DNA of 64,000 bases from the NCBI GenBank assembly GCA_965200645.1, contig CBDAUN010000002.1, forward strand, positions 186,001-250,000. The letters run 5' to 3'. The translations under genes and the position numbers were made by a program. How positions within the stretch are numbered: the first letter of the stretch is position 1; each line of letters opens with the position of its first letter. The notes beneath the pieces were generated by a model. It ran no database searches, was not told where the DNA came from, and saw nothing but the letters and a program-made list of their open reading frames with translations. The stretch comes from CBDAUN01 sp965200645. Its GTDB lineage: Bacteria > Pseudomonadota > Gammaproteobacteria > Arenicellales > JAJDZL01. Of this stretch, positions 35,391-45,477 are shown one piece after another.

Positions 35391-36371
35391 ATGACAATTT
35401 TAGTTACCGGTGCTGCTGGTTTTATCGGTCATGCTACATCACGTGCATTACTTGAGCGAGGTGAACAAGTTCTCGGGATCGACAACTTTAACGATAGCTA
35501 CGATGTACAAATAAAGAAGGATCGCATTGCAAACATAAAGGAGTCGGCAAACTTTGAGTTTGTAAAGGGCGATGTAAGTGATCAAGAAACGCTTTCGAAA
35601 GTTGACTTAGAGCATGGTCCATTTGAAAAGGTTATACACCTGTCTGCACAAGCAGGAGTGCGTGCCTCCATCGAGCGACCATTTGGCTTTGTGCGCGACA
35701 ACATTATTGCGCATATGAACATTCTTGAACTGTGCCGAAAAACCAATAATTTTCAACATCTCGTTTTTGCGAGTTCCAGTTCAGTTTACGGCGGAAACAC
35801 CGAAACAAAATCAGCCACAGCAGATAAAGTAGATAAGCCCCTATCTCTGTACGCCGCCACCAAGGCGGCCGACGAATTGATGAGTTACAGTCATAGTCAT
35901 CTGTTTGGACTGTGTCAAACTGGACTTAGATTCTTTACCGTTTATGGACCATGGGGCAGACCCGACATGGCCCTTTATCTGTTTACTAATCTAATCGATC
36001 AAGGAAAGCCAATCACCTTGTTTAACCAAGGGAATCTGTTTAGGGACTTCACTTACATAGACGATATTGTAGATGGGATACTTCGAAGCCTTGACAGACC
36101 GCCATCTGCGACAGAAGATGAACCGCCATTTAAAGTTTATAACCTAGGTCTGGGTAGGGCCGTACCTATTCGAGACCTGGTTACCTGCATAGAAAATGAA
36201 TTAGACAAGAAGGCAACTATCCAACTGGCTCCAAAGCACCTGGCAGACCCGGAAGGTACTTTGGCAGATTTAAGCGATTCAGAGAGAGATTTGGGTTACA
36301 AGCCAAAGACTAACGTGGAAAAAGGTGTTAAGGAATTTGTAGCATGGTACAAAAGCTACCAAGCAAAATGA
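35391..36371 (+). CDS. NAD-dependent nucleotide-sugar epimerase (UDP-glucuronate 4-epimerase type)
   Basis: Extended short-chain dehydrogenase of 326 residues. Rossmann motif TGAAGFIG at 6-13; catalytic S/T in SSSSVYGG near 129 and Y-x3-K in LYAATKAADE near 152; RFFTVYGPWGRPDMA is the substrate-binding turn found in UDP-glucuronate/galacturonate epimerases, and GYKPKTNVEKGVKEFVAWY is the usual ending. Inverts a sugar at C4 for envelope or capsule polysaccharide. It stands alone, not in a polysaccharide cluster. Confidence 0.85.
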   Translation: MTILVTGAAGFIGHATSRALLERGEQVLGIDNFNDSYDVQIKKDRIANIKESANFEFVKGDVSDQETLSKVDLEHGPFEKVIHLSAQAGVRASIERPFGFVRDNIIAHMNILELCRKTNNFQHLVFASSSSVYGGNTETKSATADKVDKPLSLYAATKAADELMSYSHSHLFGLCQTGLRFFTVYGPWGRPDMALYLFTNLIDQGKPITLFNQGNLFRDFTYIDDIVDGILRSLDRPPSATEDEPPFKVYNLGLGRAVPIRDLVTCIENELDKKATIQLAPKHLADPEGTLADLSDSERDLGYKPKTNVEKGVKEFVAWYKSYQAK

Positions 36372-36410
36372 ACAACTTGAAGGAGATGTGGTCTCTACTG
36401 GTGCCAACGA

Positions 36411-37271
36411 CTAGTTTGGCATTGGGCCCACTAGCAAACTTGGGTCGAGGCGGCGATTGAACAAATTGATTCTCCAATCTAAGTGAGCACCAGTCACGCG
36501 GCCGGTGGCACCTACGGTAGCAATTAAGTCGCCTTTCTTCACCCGATCTCCTGTGCTGACGAGGATGGTGTCCAGATGCAAAAATGCGGATGATAATCCA
36601 TGTCCATGATCAAGAATTAAGGTTCCACCTGAAAAGAACATGTCCGAATTTACCAAAGTGACTACACCATCTGATGGGGCTAGAACTTCAGTTCCTGTAG
36701 GTGCAGCAATATCAATCCCGTAGTGAGGCTGTCGGGGTTCACCATTTAGAATTCGTTGCGAGCCATAAACGCCACTAATGATTCCAATAGTTGGCCACTG
36801 AAAACCGCTAAGGAAGTCGACTCTGGGATTGTCAACATTGCGAGCTGCTCTGATTGATGCATTTTCCTTCTTAATTCGCTTGAGGGATTCTTGATCCGGA
36901 GAGACTAGATTCTTTGGCAAGCCGTCGATACGTTGAACTTCGTATTCTCTTTGTTCAACTGTGATGACTTTGCGTATATTCTCTCCGTCTGGATATTCGA
37001 CTGTCAGTATCGATACTTCGGGTGCATCTCGATGAAATCCGACCAAAAACCAGCCTTCATCTGAGACCCTGACCAATTCGCCGTCAATTTTTACGATGGC
37101 TAGGGGATTGGTTTTCCCTTGCAGTAAACCGCCTTCGATTGGCGGGCCTGTCAGTTCCAGTTGATTTTCAGCGAGTACTGACTGACAAAATATAAATATT
37201 GCGGAAAGTAAACAGACTGAGCGCAACACACTTAATTTGGTTTTTTGTATCGTTGAACTTCCCAAATTCAT
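36411..37271 (-). CDS. periplasmic M23-family (LytM) peptidase
   Basis: 286 residues, signal peptide near residues 14-34 (SVCLLSAIFIFCQSVLA). The N-terminal part is a beta-rich module; the C-terminal LytM domain has H-x3-D in PHYGIDIAAP and AFLHLD, but the usual second histidine pair HxH reads GAHLDWR, with Asp in place of the last His. I recall this variant in other proteobacterial members, so it may be active. Probable role: cell-wall hydrolysis or its regulation. Convergent with the epimerase, 25 bp before htpG stops. Confidence 0.82.
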   Translation of the reverse strand: MNLGSSTIQKTKLSVLRSVCLLSAIFIFCQSVLAENQLELTGPPIEGGLLQGKTNPLAIVKIDGELVRVSDEGWFLVGFHRDAPEVSILTVEYPDGENIRKVITVEQREYEVQRIDGLPKNLVSPDQESLKRIKKENASIRAARNVDNPRVDFLSGFQWPTIGIISGVYGSQRILNGEPRQPHYGIDIAAPTGTEVLAPSDGVVTLVNSDMFFSGGTLILDHGHGLSSAFLHLDTILVSTGDRVKKGDLIATVGATGRVTGAHLDWRINLFNRRLDPSLLVGPMPN

Positions 37272-37296
37272 AAAGACACTGCTAACGATAGTGCGC

Positions 37297-39225
37297 TTAA
37301 AGCGTAATAATTCTGGAGGTTTCCGCTCCGGCAGAGCCAGTCAGCAGGGTGGTGATCCGCTTCACGTAATCTGCGGGATCCTCCAAAGCTGAACCTTCGC
37401 TAAGCATTGCATTATCGAACAGCACGTTAGCCCAGTCCTCAAGTCCTTCATCCTTTTCCACCAAGGTTTTGATAAGCGGATGGTCCGGGTTGATTTCCAA
37501 AACTGGTTGCAGCCGAGGTGCGGCCTGACCGGCGGCTTCCATCATTCGTCGAAGATGATTGCCCATTTCGTGATCATGTACGACTATGCACGACGGAGAA
37601 TCTGTGAGTCGAGTTGAGACTCGCACATCCTGCACCCGTTCAGATAAAGATTGCTTGAGTTTTTCAATAAGCTCATTTGTAGCTGAGTCGACCTTAACTG
37701 GCTCCTTCTCAGGAGTGGTTTCTTCCTCGTCACTTTTAAGATTGTCTAGAGATAACTCACCTTTTGTTATTGACTTTAGTTCCTTGTCTGCGTATTTGTG
37801 CAAGTATGATACAACCCATTCATCTACCGGATCGGTTAACAACAACACTTCAATATCGTGCTTACGGAATACTTCAAGATGCGGAGAACTGGTAGCAGTC
37901 GAGTAACTGTCTCCAGTAATGTAGTAAATTACTTCCTGCTTTTCCGGCATCCGCTCTACATATTGAGCCAATGAAATCGATTGCTTTGCTCCTTCTCCCT
38001 TGGTGGTTGAAAATCGAAGCAGTTCGGAAAGTGCATCCTTGTTTGGTTCGTCTTCAAACATGCCTTCCTTAAGGACTTTTCCGAATTGATCCCAAAACTG
38101 TTGATACTTTTCTGAATCTTTGTTCGCAACTCGCTTGAGTTCGCCGAGAACTTTTCTCACTGTGCCAGATTTGATTTTTTCAATCTGTTTATTTTGTTGC
38201 AAAAATTCTCGTGAAACATTTAAGGGGAGGTCATCGGAATCAACAATACCTTTGACAAATCTCAAGTATGCCGGCATCAAGGCGTCTGTGTTGTCCATGA
38301 TAAAAATTCGGCGAACATATAGCCTGATACCATGACGATGCTCCCGGTCAAACAGGTCGAATGGCGCACGTGATGGAATGAACAGTAAGGACGAATATTC
38401 AAGTCTGCCTTCGACTCGGTTATGCATACGAATTAAGGGGTCTTCATAGTCAAGCGACAAAGTCTTGTAAAAGTTGTTGTACTCCTCTTCGGTAATATCT
38501 TTTCTTGGACGCGTCCATAGCGCGGAGGCGTTGTTTGCCGTGACCCACTCCTTTTCTTGCTTGGTGCCAGTTGCTTTGACTCGAATCGGAATCGAAACGT
38601 GGTCGGAATACTTTTTAACGACGTCAGCAACGACAAGATCATCCAAAAACTCCTTGGCGTCTTTGCGCAGTTCCAATGTAATCGTCGTGCCGTGCTGGTC
38701 TACAGTTTCATTTTGAATTGTAAATCCGGTCACACCGTCAGAAGTCCAAACTGTTCCCGTATCTGCAGGTTTGCCAGCCTTGCGTGTGGTCACGGTGACA
38801 TTTTCTGCCACCATAAATATCGAGTAAAAACCAACTCCAAATTGCCCGATTAAGCGAGAGTCCAGTGATTGCTCTCCGGATAGCGCTTCGACGAATCTTT
38901 TGGTTCCCGAACGAGCGATTGTGCCAATATTGGAAATGACTTCATCTTGTGTCATTCCAATTCCGCGGTCGTAGAAAGTAATCTTCCTGGCTCGCTTGTT
39001 TACTTCAATATCGATGGACTCTTCGATCTCGCCCTCACGCATGGATGAATCCGTCATGGATTCGAATCGAAGTCTTCCATAAGCGTCGGAAGCATTTGAG
39101 ATTAATTCTCGAACAAAAACTTCGCGGTCTGAATAGAGCGAATGAACAACAAGGTTCAGTAACTGTTGAACCTCAGCTTGAAATTCGAAATTATTGGTGC
39201 CTTGATCTTCGGTCATAATTTTCAA
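37297..39225 (-). CDS. htpG: molecular chaperone HtpG (Hsp90)
   Basis: ATP-dependent chaperone dimer, 642 residues. Bergerat ATPase motifs: ELISNASDAYGRLR near residues 40-53, DRGIGMT near 90, and GQFGVGFYS near 130; the middle domain and dimerisation domain are complete. It starts with a good site (AAAGGAG 9 bp before ATG on the minus strand). Heat-shock control is usual for the family, but I found no clean sigma-32 box upstream. Confidence 0.98.
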   Translation of the reverse strand: MKIMTEDQGTNNFEFQAEVQQLLNLVVHSLYSDREVFVRELISNASDAYGRLRFESMTDSSMREGEIEESIDIEVNKRARKITFYDRGIGMTQDEVISNIGTIARSGTKRFVEALSGEQSLDSRLIGQFGVGFYSIFMVAENVTVTTRKAGKPADTGTVWTSDGVTGFTIQNETVDQHGTTITLELRKDAKEFLDDLVVADVVKKYSDHVSIPIRVKATGTKQEKEWVTANNASALWTRPRKDITEEEYNNFYKTLSLDYEDPLIRMHNRVEGRLEYSSLLFIPSRAPFDLFDREHRHGIRLYVRRIFIMDNTDALMPAYLRFVKGIVDSDDLPLNVSREFLQQNKQIEKIKSGTVRKVLGELKRVANKDSEKYQQFWDQFGKVLKEGMFEDEPNKDALSELLRFSTTKGEGAKQSISLAQYVERMPEKQEVIYYITGDSYSTATSSPHLEVFRKHDIEVLLLTDPVDEWVVSYLHKYADKELKSITKGELSLDNLKSDEEETTPEKEPVKVDSATNELIEKLKQSLSERVQDVRVSTRLTDSPSCIVVHDHEMGNHLRRMMEAAGQAAPRLQPVLEINPDHPLIKTLVEKDEGLEDWANVLFDNAMLSEGSALEDPADYVKRITTLLTGSAGAETSRIITL

Positions 39226-39419
39226 AAATCTCCTTTAGGATTGTTCGGACTGTAGACATCATTCTGTTGCATAACAGTGCGTTCGAAATATGATATTTCA
39301 AGATGGAATTTTGTGGGCTTCGCGCGACTTGAAAAAATTTATTCTACTCATTGTGAAACGAAGTATGGTTTGAATTGTCAATAGTTGCTAATACAACATC
39401 AAATCATGCTGATGAACTA

Positions 39420-39923
39420 ATGGCTAAATTTTCCGAAATCAAATCTATTTTTCGATTCTTGGCAGTACTTGCCCTAATCTTCACAGTATCAACCACACTT
39501 CAAGCTCAGGACACCGTCGATTTTGAATTGCCCGATGTTGATGGAACAGTACATCGACTATCGGACTATCGGGGTAAGTGGGTTATTGTTAACTTTTGGG
39601 CAACTTGGTGCGGGCCGTGTATTCGTGAAATTCCGATGCTGCGCGAAGTTGCAAAAATGACAGATCCTGTACAGCCAGTGGTGATTGGGATTGATTTTGA
39701 AGAGATTCCGGAAGATTTACTCAGATCTGCCATGGAAACCTTGAACATGGACTATCTGGTTCTGCGAGTAGGCAACTCACCACTCATCCCATTTGAACCA
39801 TTGAAGGGATTGCCAAGCACATTCATCGTCTCGCCGGATGGACGGTTGGTGTTTAGCCACGCAGGAGAAATTCACAAAAGACAACTGGTTGAAACTCTGC
39901 AGAAACTTGTCGAATCCAGTTGA
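39420..39923 (+). CDS. TlpA-like thioredoxin-fold protein
   Basis: Periplasmic thiol-disulfide protein. From this ATG it is 167 residues with a signal peptide (FRFLAVLALIFTVSTTLQA); a TTG 45 bp earlier gives a longer and less likely form. The active site is WATWCGPCIREIP; cis-proline lies in GLPSTFIV. Members reduce cytochrome c or metalloproteins. It could serve the exported cytochrome-type proteins, but it is not linked to any here. Confidence 0.85.
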   Translation: MAKFSEIKSIFRFLAVLALIFTVSTTLQAQDTVDFELPDVDGTVHRLSDYRGKWVIVNFWATWCGPCIREIPMLREVAKMTDPVQPVVIGIDFEEIPEDLLRSAMETLNMDYLVLRVGNSPLIPFEPLKGLPSTFIVSPDGRLVFSHAGEIHKRQLVETLQKLVESS

Positions 39924-39952
39924 AGGGTCTACTACTTCAGTTGGATTTGACT

Positions 39953-40801
39953 TTAGAACGGTTGATTAAAAAGCATCGAAAAGTCTACAGCGTGTAGATG
40001 CTTGGTTATTGCCCCAACTGAAATGTAATCGACACCTGTTTGCGCGACCTCTCTCACGGATTCGAGCAAAAAACTTCCTGACGCTTCAAGGTCTACTCTG
40101 CCATCGACCACTTTGACTGCGGTGGTAATGTCTTCAATGGTGAAGTTATCAAGCATAATTCGGTTTGCGCCACTTGCTATCGCTGCTTCTAACTGATTCA
40201 AATTCTCAATTTCAACTTCAATCAAAAAGCCATTCGGCAGGTCTTGCGGTAATCTGTCTACCATTTCATTGAGTGTCATTCCGATGCACTGATGGTTTTC
40301 CTTGATCAAAACACCATCGTGCAATCCCAAACGATGATTGGTCCCACCACCAATTTTTACGGCATATTTTTGCGCAATGCGAAGTCCGGGAATTGTCTTT
40401 CGGGTATCTAGAATTCTTGTGCCTGTCCCGGATAGTCTTTCGACATACTGACGGGTAATTGTTGCTGTTCCCGAGAGAGTTTGCAGAAAATTCAACGCGG
40501 TTCGTTCCCCTTGGAGCAACGAAGTTGGATTCCCCCGGAGTCTGCAAATTTTGGTTTCCGCTGCAACACAATCGCCTTCGTTGACCTGCCATTGAAAGTC
40601 TACTAAGGGATCAATCTGAGTAAAAACCTCATTAAACCAGGGAATACCGCAAATCACTGCGTTTTCGCGGCAGGTAACCTCAGCCGCAACCTCTTGAGCT
40701 GAAGTGGTCAGGGAGGAAGTGACGTCACCGCTGCCAATGTCTTCTTCAAGAGCAGCCTTTACTATGCTTGAAATATCGTTTTGTAATATGCCGTAACTCA
40801 T
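39953..40801 (-). CDS. nadC: nicotinate-nucleotide pyrophosphorylase (quinolinate phosphoribosyltransferase)
   Basis: Converts quinolinate and PRPP to nicotinate mononucleotide in de novo NAD synthesis. 282 residues. Signatures: EDIGSGDVTS near the start, LDTRKTIPGLR near 130, GGGTNHRLGLHDGVLIKENH near 151-170, IEVEIENLNQ and MLDNFT near 210. Convergent with the thioredoxin gene (29 bp). Confidence 0.96.
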   Translation of the reverse strand: MSYGILQNDISSIVKAALEEDIGSGDVTSSLTTSAQEVAAEVTCRENAVICGIPWFNEVFTQIDPLVDFQWQVNEGDCVAAETKICRLRGNPTSLLQGERTALNFLQTLSGTATITRQYVERLSGTGTRILDTRKTIPGLRIAQKYAVKIGGGTNHRLGLHDGVLIKENHQCIGMTLNEMVDRLPQDLPNGFLIEVEIENLNQLEAAIASGANRIMLDNFTIEDITTAVKVVDGRVDLEASGSFLLESVREVAQTGVDYISVGAITKHLHAVDFSMLFNQPF

Positions 40802-40972
40802 AAGAGTGTGGGTATCTCTAATGATAAAACAAAATGGAAATTAGACTTTATATCCAATCTAAGGAACAGTAACGACTGCCGCAATGGTCGTGTAGAAAAT
40901 TGTAATTTTTGAATTGAATTTAGTGTTAGAATTTAGGTAATTTAGTCAAGTAGTGGAACTGTAAATAAATAC

Positions 40973-42523
40973 ATGGAAAACGACATTTGGAGCATAGTTA
41001 GCCCGAAACTAACGGCCAACGCTTCTAACACCGCGTGGATTCGCCGGGTACGCCAAGGCGATCCAGTTCTGTACAGTTATGACAAAATTTATAAGTCTGC
41101 AATAAGCATTGCAGCAACACTTAGGCAAAAAGGAATCTCGCAGGGCGATATTGTCAGTGTTTGTGCCGCAAATGGACCAGAATGGGGTTCGGCTGCACTC
41201 GCAGTATTTAAACTCGGAGCGATTCTTGCACCGATTCATCATGGTTATAGCAAGGAAGATATGGCTCGCCAAATTGATGCGCTGGCCCCTAAAGTAATCC
41301 TTACCCATGAGTTCAATATCGAAGATTGCGATGTTGAAATGCTGTCGATTGAATTGTCCGAAGCAGGCAACGAAGAGGAAGCCAGGATAAAGGACAACAT
41401 TAGTAAAAAATCTGAAGCTGTCAGGATTTACACTTCTGGAAGTACCGGCAAACCCAAAATGGTACGGCTTTCTCACAGTACGGTGGGCAGTAATCTAATC
41501 ACTTGCAGCAATATAGTGGTATTAGGAAAAGAAGATCGATTTTTGAGTTTGTTGCCACTGTCTCATATGTTTGAACTACTTGGTGGTATGTTGCTTCCGT
41601 TATACAACGGTTGTTCCATCGTCCTGCCTAGTGTGCTGACCGCAGCGGAAGTTCTAGAGGCGATGAAGGCAGAAGAAGTTTCCATCGTACTGGCTGTCCC
41701 CCGACTTTATCGCAGCATCAAGGAAGGCATGGAGAAAAAATTCAAGGAAGCACCAGCACCTCTTCGTTGGTACATTGCGCTTCTCGCATCTATGCCGCTT
41801 TCTTGGCGCAAGCACTTGAATGCTCCAATTCGCAAAAAGCTCAGTCCAAAGTTGAGAATCTGGGTGAGCGGAGGTGCAAGACTTGATCCCAGTGTAGCCA
41901 GTTTCTATCGAAGCCTCGGTATAAATCTGCGACAAGGTTATGGATTGACCGAAACTGGACCTGTGATAAGCGTTCAGGAAGATTATCCAACCAACCTGGA
42001 CAGTGTTGGTAAGCCATTGGAAAATGTTGAAGTGATAATTGATGATCCGGATCAGGTTGGATGTGGCGAGATACTAGTCAAAGGTCCCAATATCATGATG
42101 GGTTATACCGATCCAGAATTGACCGCTGAAGTGATGCGTGATGACTGGTTTTGCACAGGAGATGTAGGCCGCATAGATGCGTCCGGAAATATTAGCATTA
42201 CTGGCCGAATCAAACGATTAATCGTGACTGAAGCTGGTAAAAATGTTTATCCGGAAGAAATCGAAATGCTGATTGAGCGGTATGATGATATTAAAGAAGC
42301 TGCAGTACTCGAAGTTGATTCCCGCCCAGCTGCGGTGTTAGCCATTGAAAAGGACATGCAGTCCATTGCACGATCGGTCATAGAGAAATTTAACAAGCAA
42401 ACCTCTTCGCACAATCAAATCGCTCGATTTGCAGTCGTAGAAGACCTGCCTAAAACACCACTCGGCAAGATTGCCATTTCAAAACTGCCTGAAATCTTCG
42501 CTGAAAGCGAAGTTAAAGGCTGA
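40973..42523 (+). CDS. AMP-dependent acyl-CoA synthetase/ligase
   Basis: Adenylate-forming enzyme, 516 residues. P-loop-like IYTSGSTGKPKMVRLSH near residues 143-159, GYGLTETGPVIS near 325, TGDVG near 392 and the hinge GRIKRLIVTEAGKNVYPEEI near 405. The last lysine (LGKIAISK) is also present. The layout resembles long-chain acyl-CoA synthetases, but the linker is short and the substrate is unknown. A strong hairpin follows before clpB. Confidence 0.85.
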   Translation: MENDIWSIVSPKLTANASNTAWIRRVRQGDPVLYSYDKIYKSAISIAATLRQKGISQGDIVSVCAANGPEWGSAALAVFKLGAILAPIHHGYSKEDMARQIDALAPKVILTHEFNIEDCDVEMLSIELSEAGNEEEARIKDNISKKSEAVRIYTSGSTGKPKMVRLSHSTVGSNLITCSNIVVLGKEDRFLSLLPLSHMFELLGGMLLPLYNGCSIVLPSVLTAAEVLEAMKAEEVSIVLAVPRLYRSIKEGMEKKFKEAPAPLRWYIALLASMPLSWRKHLNAPIRKKLSPKLRIWVSGGARLDPSVASFYRSLGINLRQGYGLTETGPVISVQEDYPTNLDSVGKPLENVEVIIDDPDQVGCGEILVKGPNIMMGYTDPELTAEVMRDDWFCTGDVGRIDASGNISITGRIKRLIVTEAGKNVYPEEIEMLIERYDDIKEAAVLEVDSRPAAVLAIEKDMQSIARSVIEKFNKQTSSHNQIARFAVVEDLPKTPLGKIAISKLPEIFAESEVKG

Positions 42524-42549
42524 AGCTACAGAAATTTCATAAACTTTTC

Positions 42550-42569
42550 GCCAATCAACTCTGATTGGC
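42550..42569. terminator. hairpin between the acyl-CoA synthetase and clpB
   Basis: GCCAATCA-ACTC-TGATTGGC, a perfect 8-bp stem 27 bp after the synthetase stop. A T-run (GAATTTTTTA) begins only about 12 bp later, so it is a poor intrinsic terminator; it may also act as a barrier or processing site. Confidence 0.45.
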
Positions 42570-42578
42570 CATAGAGTA

Positions 42579-42605
42579 TTGAATTTTTTACAAAAAGCCT
42601 CATAT
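42579..42605 (+). promoter_or_regulatory. possible sigma-32 promoter of clpB
   Basis: TTGAA (42579-42583) and CTCATAT (42599-42605) match the heat-shock boxes CTTGAA and CCCATNT with 15 bp between them and one mismatch in the -10 box. ClpB is normally heat induced. Confidence 0.4.
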
Positions 42606-42615
42606 AGTTTATAGC

Positions 42616-42643
42616 GGCTTCATCCGGCAATTCGGATGGAGCC
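42616..42643 (+). promoter_or_regulatory. hairpin in the clpB leader
   Basis: GGCTTCATCCG and CGGATGGAGCC form an 11-bp stem with one G-U pair around GCAATT. It ends 29 bp before the clpB ATG and 15 bp before the site GGGGAAA. It could stabilise the leader or tune translation. Confidence 0.5.
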
Positions 42644-42672
42644 AAATACAAACCAATTGGGGAAACACAAAA

Positions 42673-45297
42673 ATGCGAATTGATAAGTTTACGGTAAAAC
42701 TGCAGCAGGCCATGAGCGACGCCCAAAGCCTGGCTATCGTCAACGATAATCAATTGATTGAAGCAACTCATTTGCTGGTCGCGTTAATCGACCAACAAGG
42801 TGGGACAGTGCGTCATTTGCTCATGCAGGCCGATGTGAACATTGGATCACTTCGGAGTGAACTGGGCAAGCATCTCGACACTTTGCCCAAGGTGACTGGT
42901 TCAGATGGACAGGTTCTGGTATCTGGTGACTTGTCCAGTTTGATGAATCGTGCTGAAAAACTGTCACTGGAAAGAGGCGATCAATTTATTTCTAGTGAAT
43001 TGGTCGTTTTAGCCGCGGTTAACGACAAAGGTAAGACAGGCCAGTTGCTCCGAGAGGCTGGCGCCACACGTAACCTGATCGAAAAGAGCATTGAAAGAAT
43101 TCGCGGTGGAGAGGCAGTTAACAGTGCGGATTCGGAAGATCAGCGACAGGCTCTGGAAAAATACACCTTGGATGTAACCGAGAGTGCCGAGCAGGGAAAA
43201 CTGGACCCCGTCATCGGCCGCGATGACGAAATTCGCAGAACAATTCAAGTGCTGCAGCGCCGCACAAAGAACAACCCGGTTCTGATCGGCGAACCCGGCG
43301 TCGGCAAGACTGCAATCGTCGAAGGACTGGCGCAACGGATAATCAATGACGAAGTGCCCGTAGGTTTGAAAGGTAAGCGGTTACTTTCTTTGGACTTTGC
43401 AGCTCTGGTTGCTGGAACACAATATCGTGGCCAGTTCGAAGAGCGGTTAAAAGGCGTTTTGAGTGACATCGCAAGACAGGATGGTCAAATAATTCTGTTC
43501 ATTGATGAAATGCATATGATGGTAGGCGCTGGAAAGAGCGATGGTTCAACTATGGATGCCGGAAATATGCTAAAGCCAGCGTTGGCCCGGGGAGAACTGC
43601 ATTGCATCGGTGCCACTACCCTAAACGAGTACCGTCAGCATGTCGAAAAGGATGCTGCTCTTGAACGACGTTTTCAAAAAATTATTGTTCAGGAGCCTAC
43701 GGTTGAAAGCACTATTGCGATACTTCGAGGAATCAAGGAAAAATACGAAGTGCATCACGGTGTAGATATTACCGATACGGCAATTGTATCGGCTGCAACA
43801 TTGTCGCATCGTTACATTTCGGATCGGTTTCTTCCTGATAAGGCCATTGATCTGGTTGATGAGGCAGCCAGTCGTATTCGCATAGAAATTGATTCCAAGC
43901 CCGAAGCACTTGATCGCCTTGACCGGCGCATCATTCAGTTGAAAATTGAGCTCGAGTCACTCAAGAATGAAGAAGACCGGGATTCAAAAAAACGATTTGA
44001 TGACTTAAGTCAAGATATCGCAAAACTGGAGCGAGAGTATTCCACATTGGATGAAGTGTGGAAGGCGGAAAAGTCCGCTGTTCTAGGAACTCAACACATT
44101 ATGGAACAACTTGATCATGCTCGGCAGGAATACGCCGCCGCAGAACGAGCCGGTGACCTTTCACGTCAATCAGAATTGAAGTATGGCAAGATTCCAGAAC
44201 TTCAGCGTCTATTGGAAGCCACTCGTGATACCGAGCAAGGTGAATTTGAGTTGATGCGTAGTAGTGTAACATCAGAAGAAATCGCTGAAATCGTCTCCAA
44301 GTCTACCGGCATTCCGGTAAGTAAGATGATGCAGGGAGAACGTGAACGATTGATCGATATGGAGACCCAGCTCGGCAAACGGGTGATCGGACAGGAACAG
44401 GCTATATCTGTAGTGTCCGATGCCATTCGACGTTCACGCACCGGGCTGTCTGACCCAAATCGACCCTATGGCTCATTTTTATTTTTGGGCCCAACCGGAG
44501 TGGGTAAGACAGAACTGTCGAAAGTCTTAGCAGAATTTCTGTTTGACACGGAACAGTCGATCGTCCGAATTGATATGTCGGAGTTTATGGAAAAGCACTC
44601 CGTGGCACGTTTGATCGGAGCTCCACCGGGATATATAGGATATGACGAAGGTGGATATCTGACGGAACTGGTACGTCGAAAGCCGTTTTCCGTAATTTTG
44701 ATGGATGAGGTGGAAAAGGCACATCCTGATGTATTTAACGTTTTGCTTCAGCTATTGGATGATGGACGCCTGACCGATGGGCAGGGTAGAACGGTTGATT
44801 TTCGAAATACTGTGGTGATTATGACCTCAAATCTGGGTTCAGACATTATCCAAGAGATTTATCAAAGAGCAGCTCAAAGTAGTGAGTTTAATTCACAATC
44901 GCCCGAGGCTGAAGTGAAACAAACAGTGCTTTCGATTGCGAAGCAGCATTTTCGCCCTGAGTTCATCAATCGGATTGACGACATTATCGTATTTCATCCA
45001 TTGTCTGCAGAACATATTGCTGGGATAGCGAGAACGCAAATAGCCTATCTTCAGGACCGACTCAAGAAACGTGGTTTTGAATTTGCTATCGATGACAGTG
45101 CCTTGGATCAGTTGGCAAAGATTGGGTTTGATCCCGTATACGGAGCACGTCCCTTACGTCGGTCGATTCAAACAGAGATTGAAAATCCCCTGGCAAAAGA
45201 TATTCTTGCCGGTAAATTCACTTCCGGCGATCGAATTCGAGTTGGCTGGTCAAAAGGCGAATTTAAGTTTGAAGCCGAACTGGCGCAAGCTGCATGA
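42673..45297 (+). CDS. clpB: ATP-dependent chaperone/disaggregase ClpB
   Basis: Hexameric disaggregase that works with DnaK. 874 residues, slightly over the usual 857. N-terminal Clp repeat domain, first AAA+ module with GEPGVGKTA at 206-214, the long coiled-coil middle domain (about 400-530), second AAA+ module with GPTGVGKTE at 606-614, and the C-terminal D2 small domain. Walker B (LFIDEMHMM, LMDEVEKAH) and arginine fingers are intact. Heat-shock boxes and a stem-loop precede it. Confidence 0.98.
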   Translation: MRIDKFTVKLQQAMSDAQSLAIVNDNQLIEATHLLVALIDQQGGTVRHLLMQADVNIGSLRSELGKHLDTLPKVTGSDGQVLVSGDLSSLMNRAEKLSLERGDQFISSELVVLAAVNDKGKTGQLLREAGATRNLIEKSIERIRGGEAVNSADSEDQRQALEKYTLDVTESAEQGKLDPVIGRDDEIRRTIQVLQRRTKNNPVLIGEPGVGKTAIVEGLAQRIINDEVPVGLKGKRLLSLDFAALVAGTQYRGQFEERLKGVLSDIARQDGQIILFIDEMHMMVGAGKSDGSTMDAGNMLKPALARGELHCIGATTLNEYRQHVEKDAALERRFQKIIVQEPTVESTIAILRGIKEKYEVHHGVDITDTAIVSAATLSHRYISDRFLPDKAIDLVDEAASRIRIEIDSKPEALDRLDRRIIQLKIELESLKNEEDRDSKKRFDDLSQDIAKLEREYSTLDEVWKAEKSAVLGTQHIMEQLDHARQEYAAAERAGDLSRQSELKYGKIPELQRLLEATRDTEQGEFELMRSSVTSEEIAEIVSKSTGIPVSKMMQGERERLIDMETQLGKRVIGQEQAISVVSDAIRRSRTGLSDPNRPYGSFLFLGPTGVGKTELSKVLAEFLFDTEQSIVRIDMSEFMEKHSVARLIGAPPGYIGYDEGGYLTELVRRKPFSVILMDEVEKAHPDVFNVLLQLLDDGRLTDGQGRTVDFRNTVVIMTSNLGSDIIQEIYQRAAQSSEFNSQSPEAEVKQTVLSIAKQHFRPEFINRIDDIIVFHPLSAEHIAGIARTQIAYLQDRLKKRGFEFAIDDSALDQLAKIGFDPVYGARPLRRSIQTEIENPLAKDILAGKFTSGDRIRVGWSKGEFKFEAELAQAA

Positions 45298-45477
45298 CAA
45301 ATTAGTTTTCTATGAATTGATTGTTTTTTCATTCGTTGACTGTGTTGCATAACTTGTAAGTTCTGCAGTCGTTTGTCTTGACTCGATAAGAAGCTGATGC
45401 TTGGATTCCACTTGCTTGAACGTTAAATCCTTACCAATCAAATAAAAGTATTAGTACCACGCCGTATTGTCTGTCTA

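Noticed and set aside
39226..39374. Sigma-32 promoter of htpG (CTTGAAA on the minus strand)
   Set aside because: No matching -10 box at the right distance.
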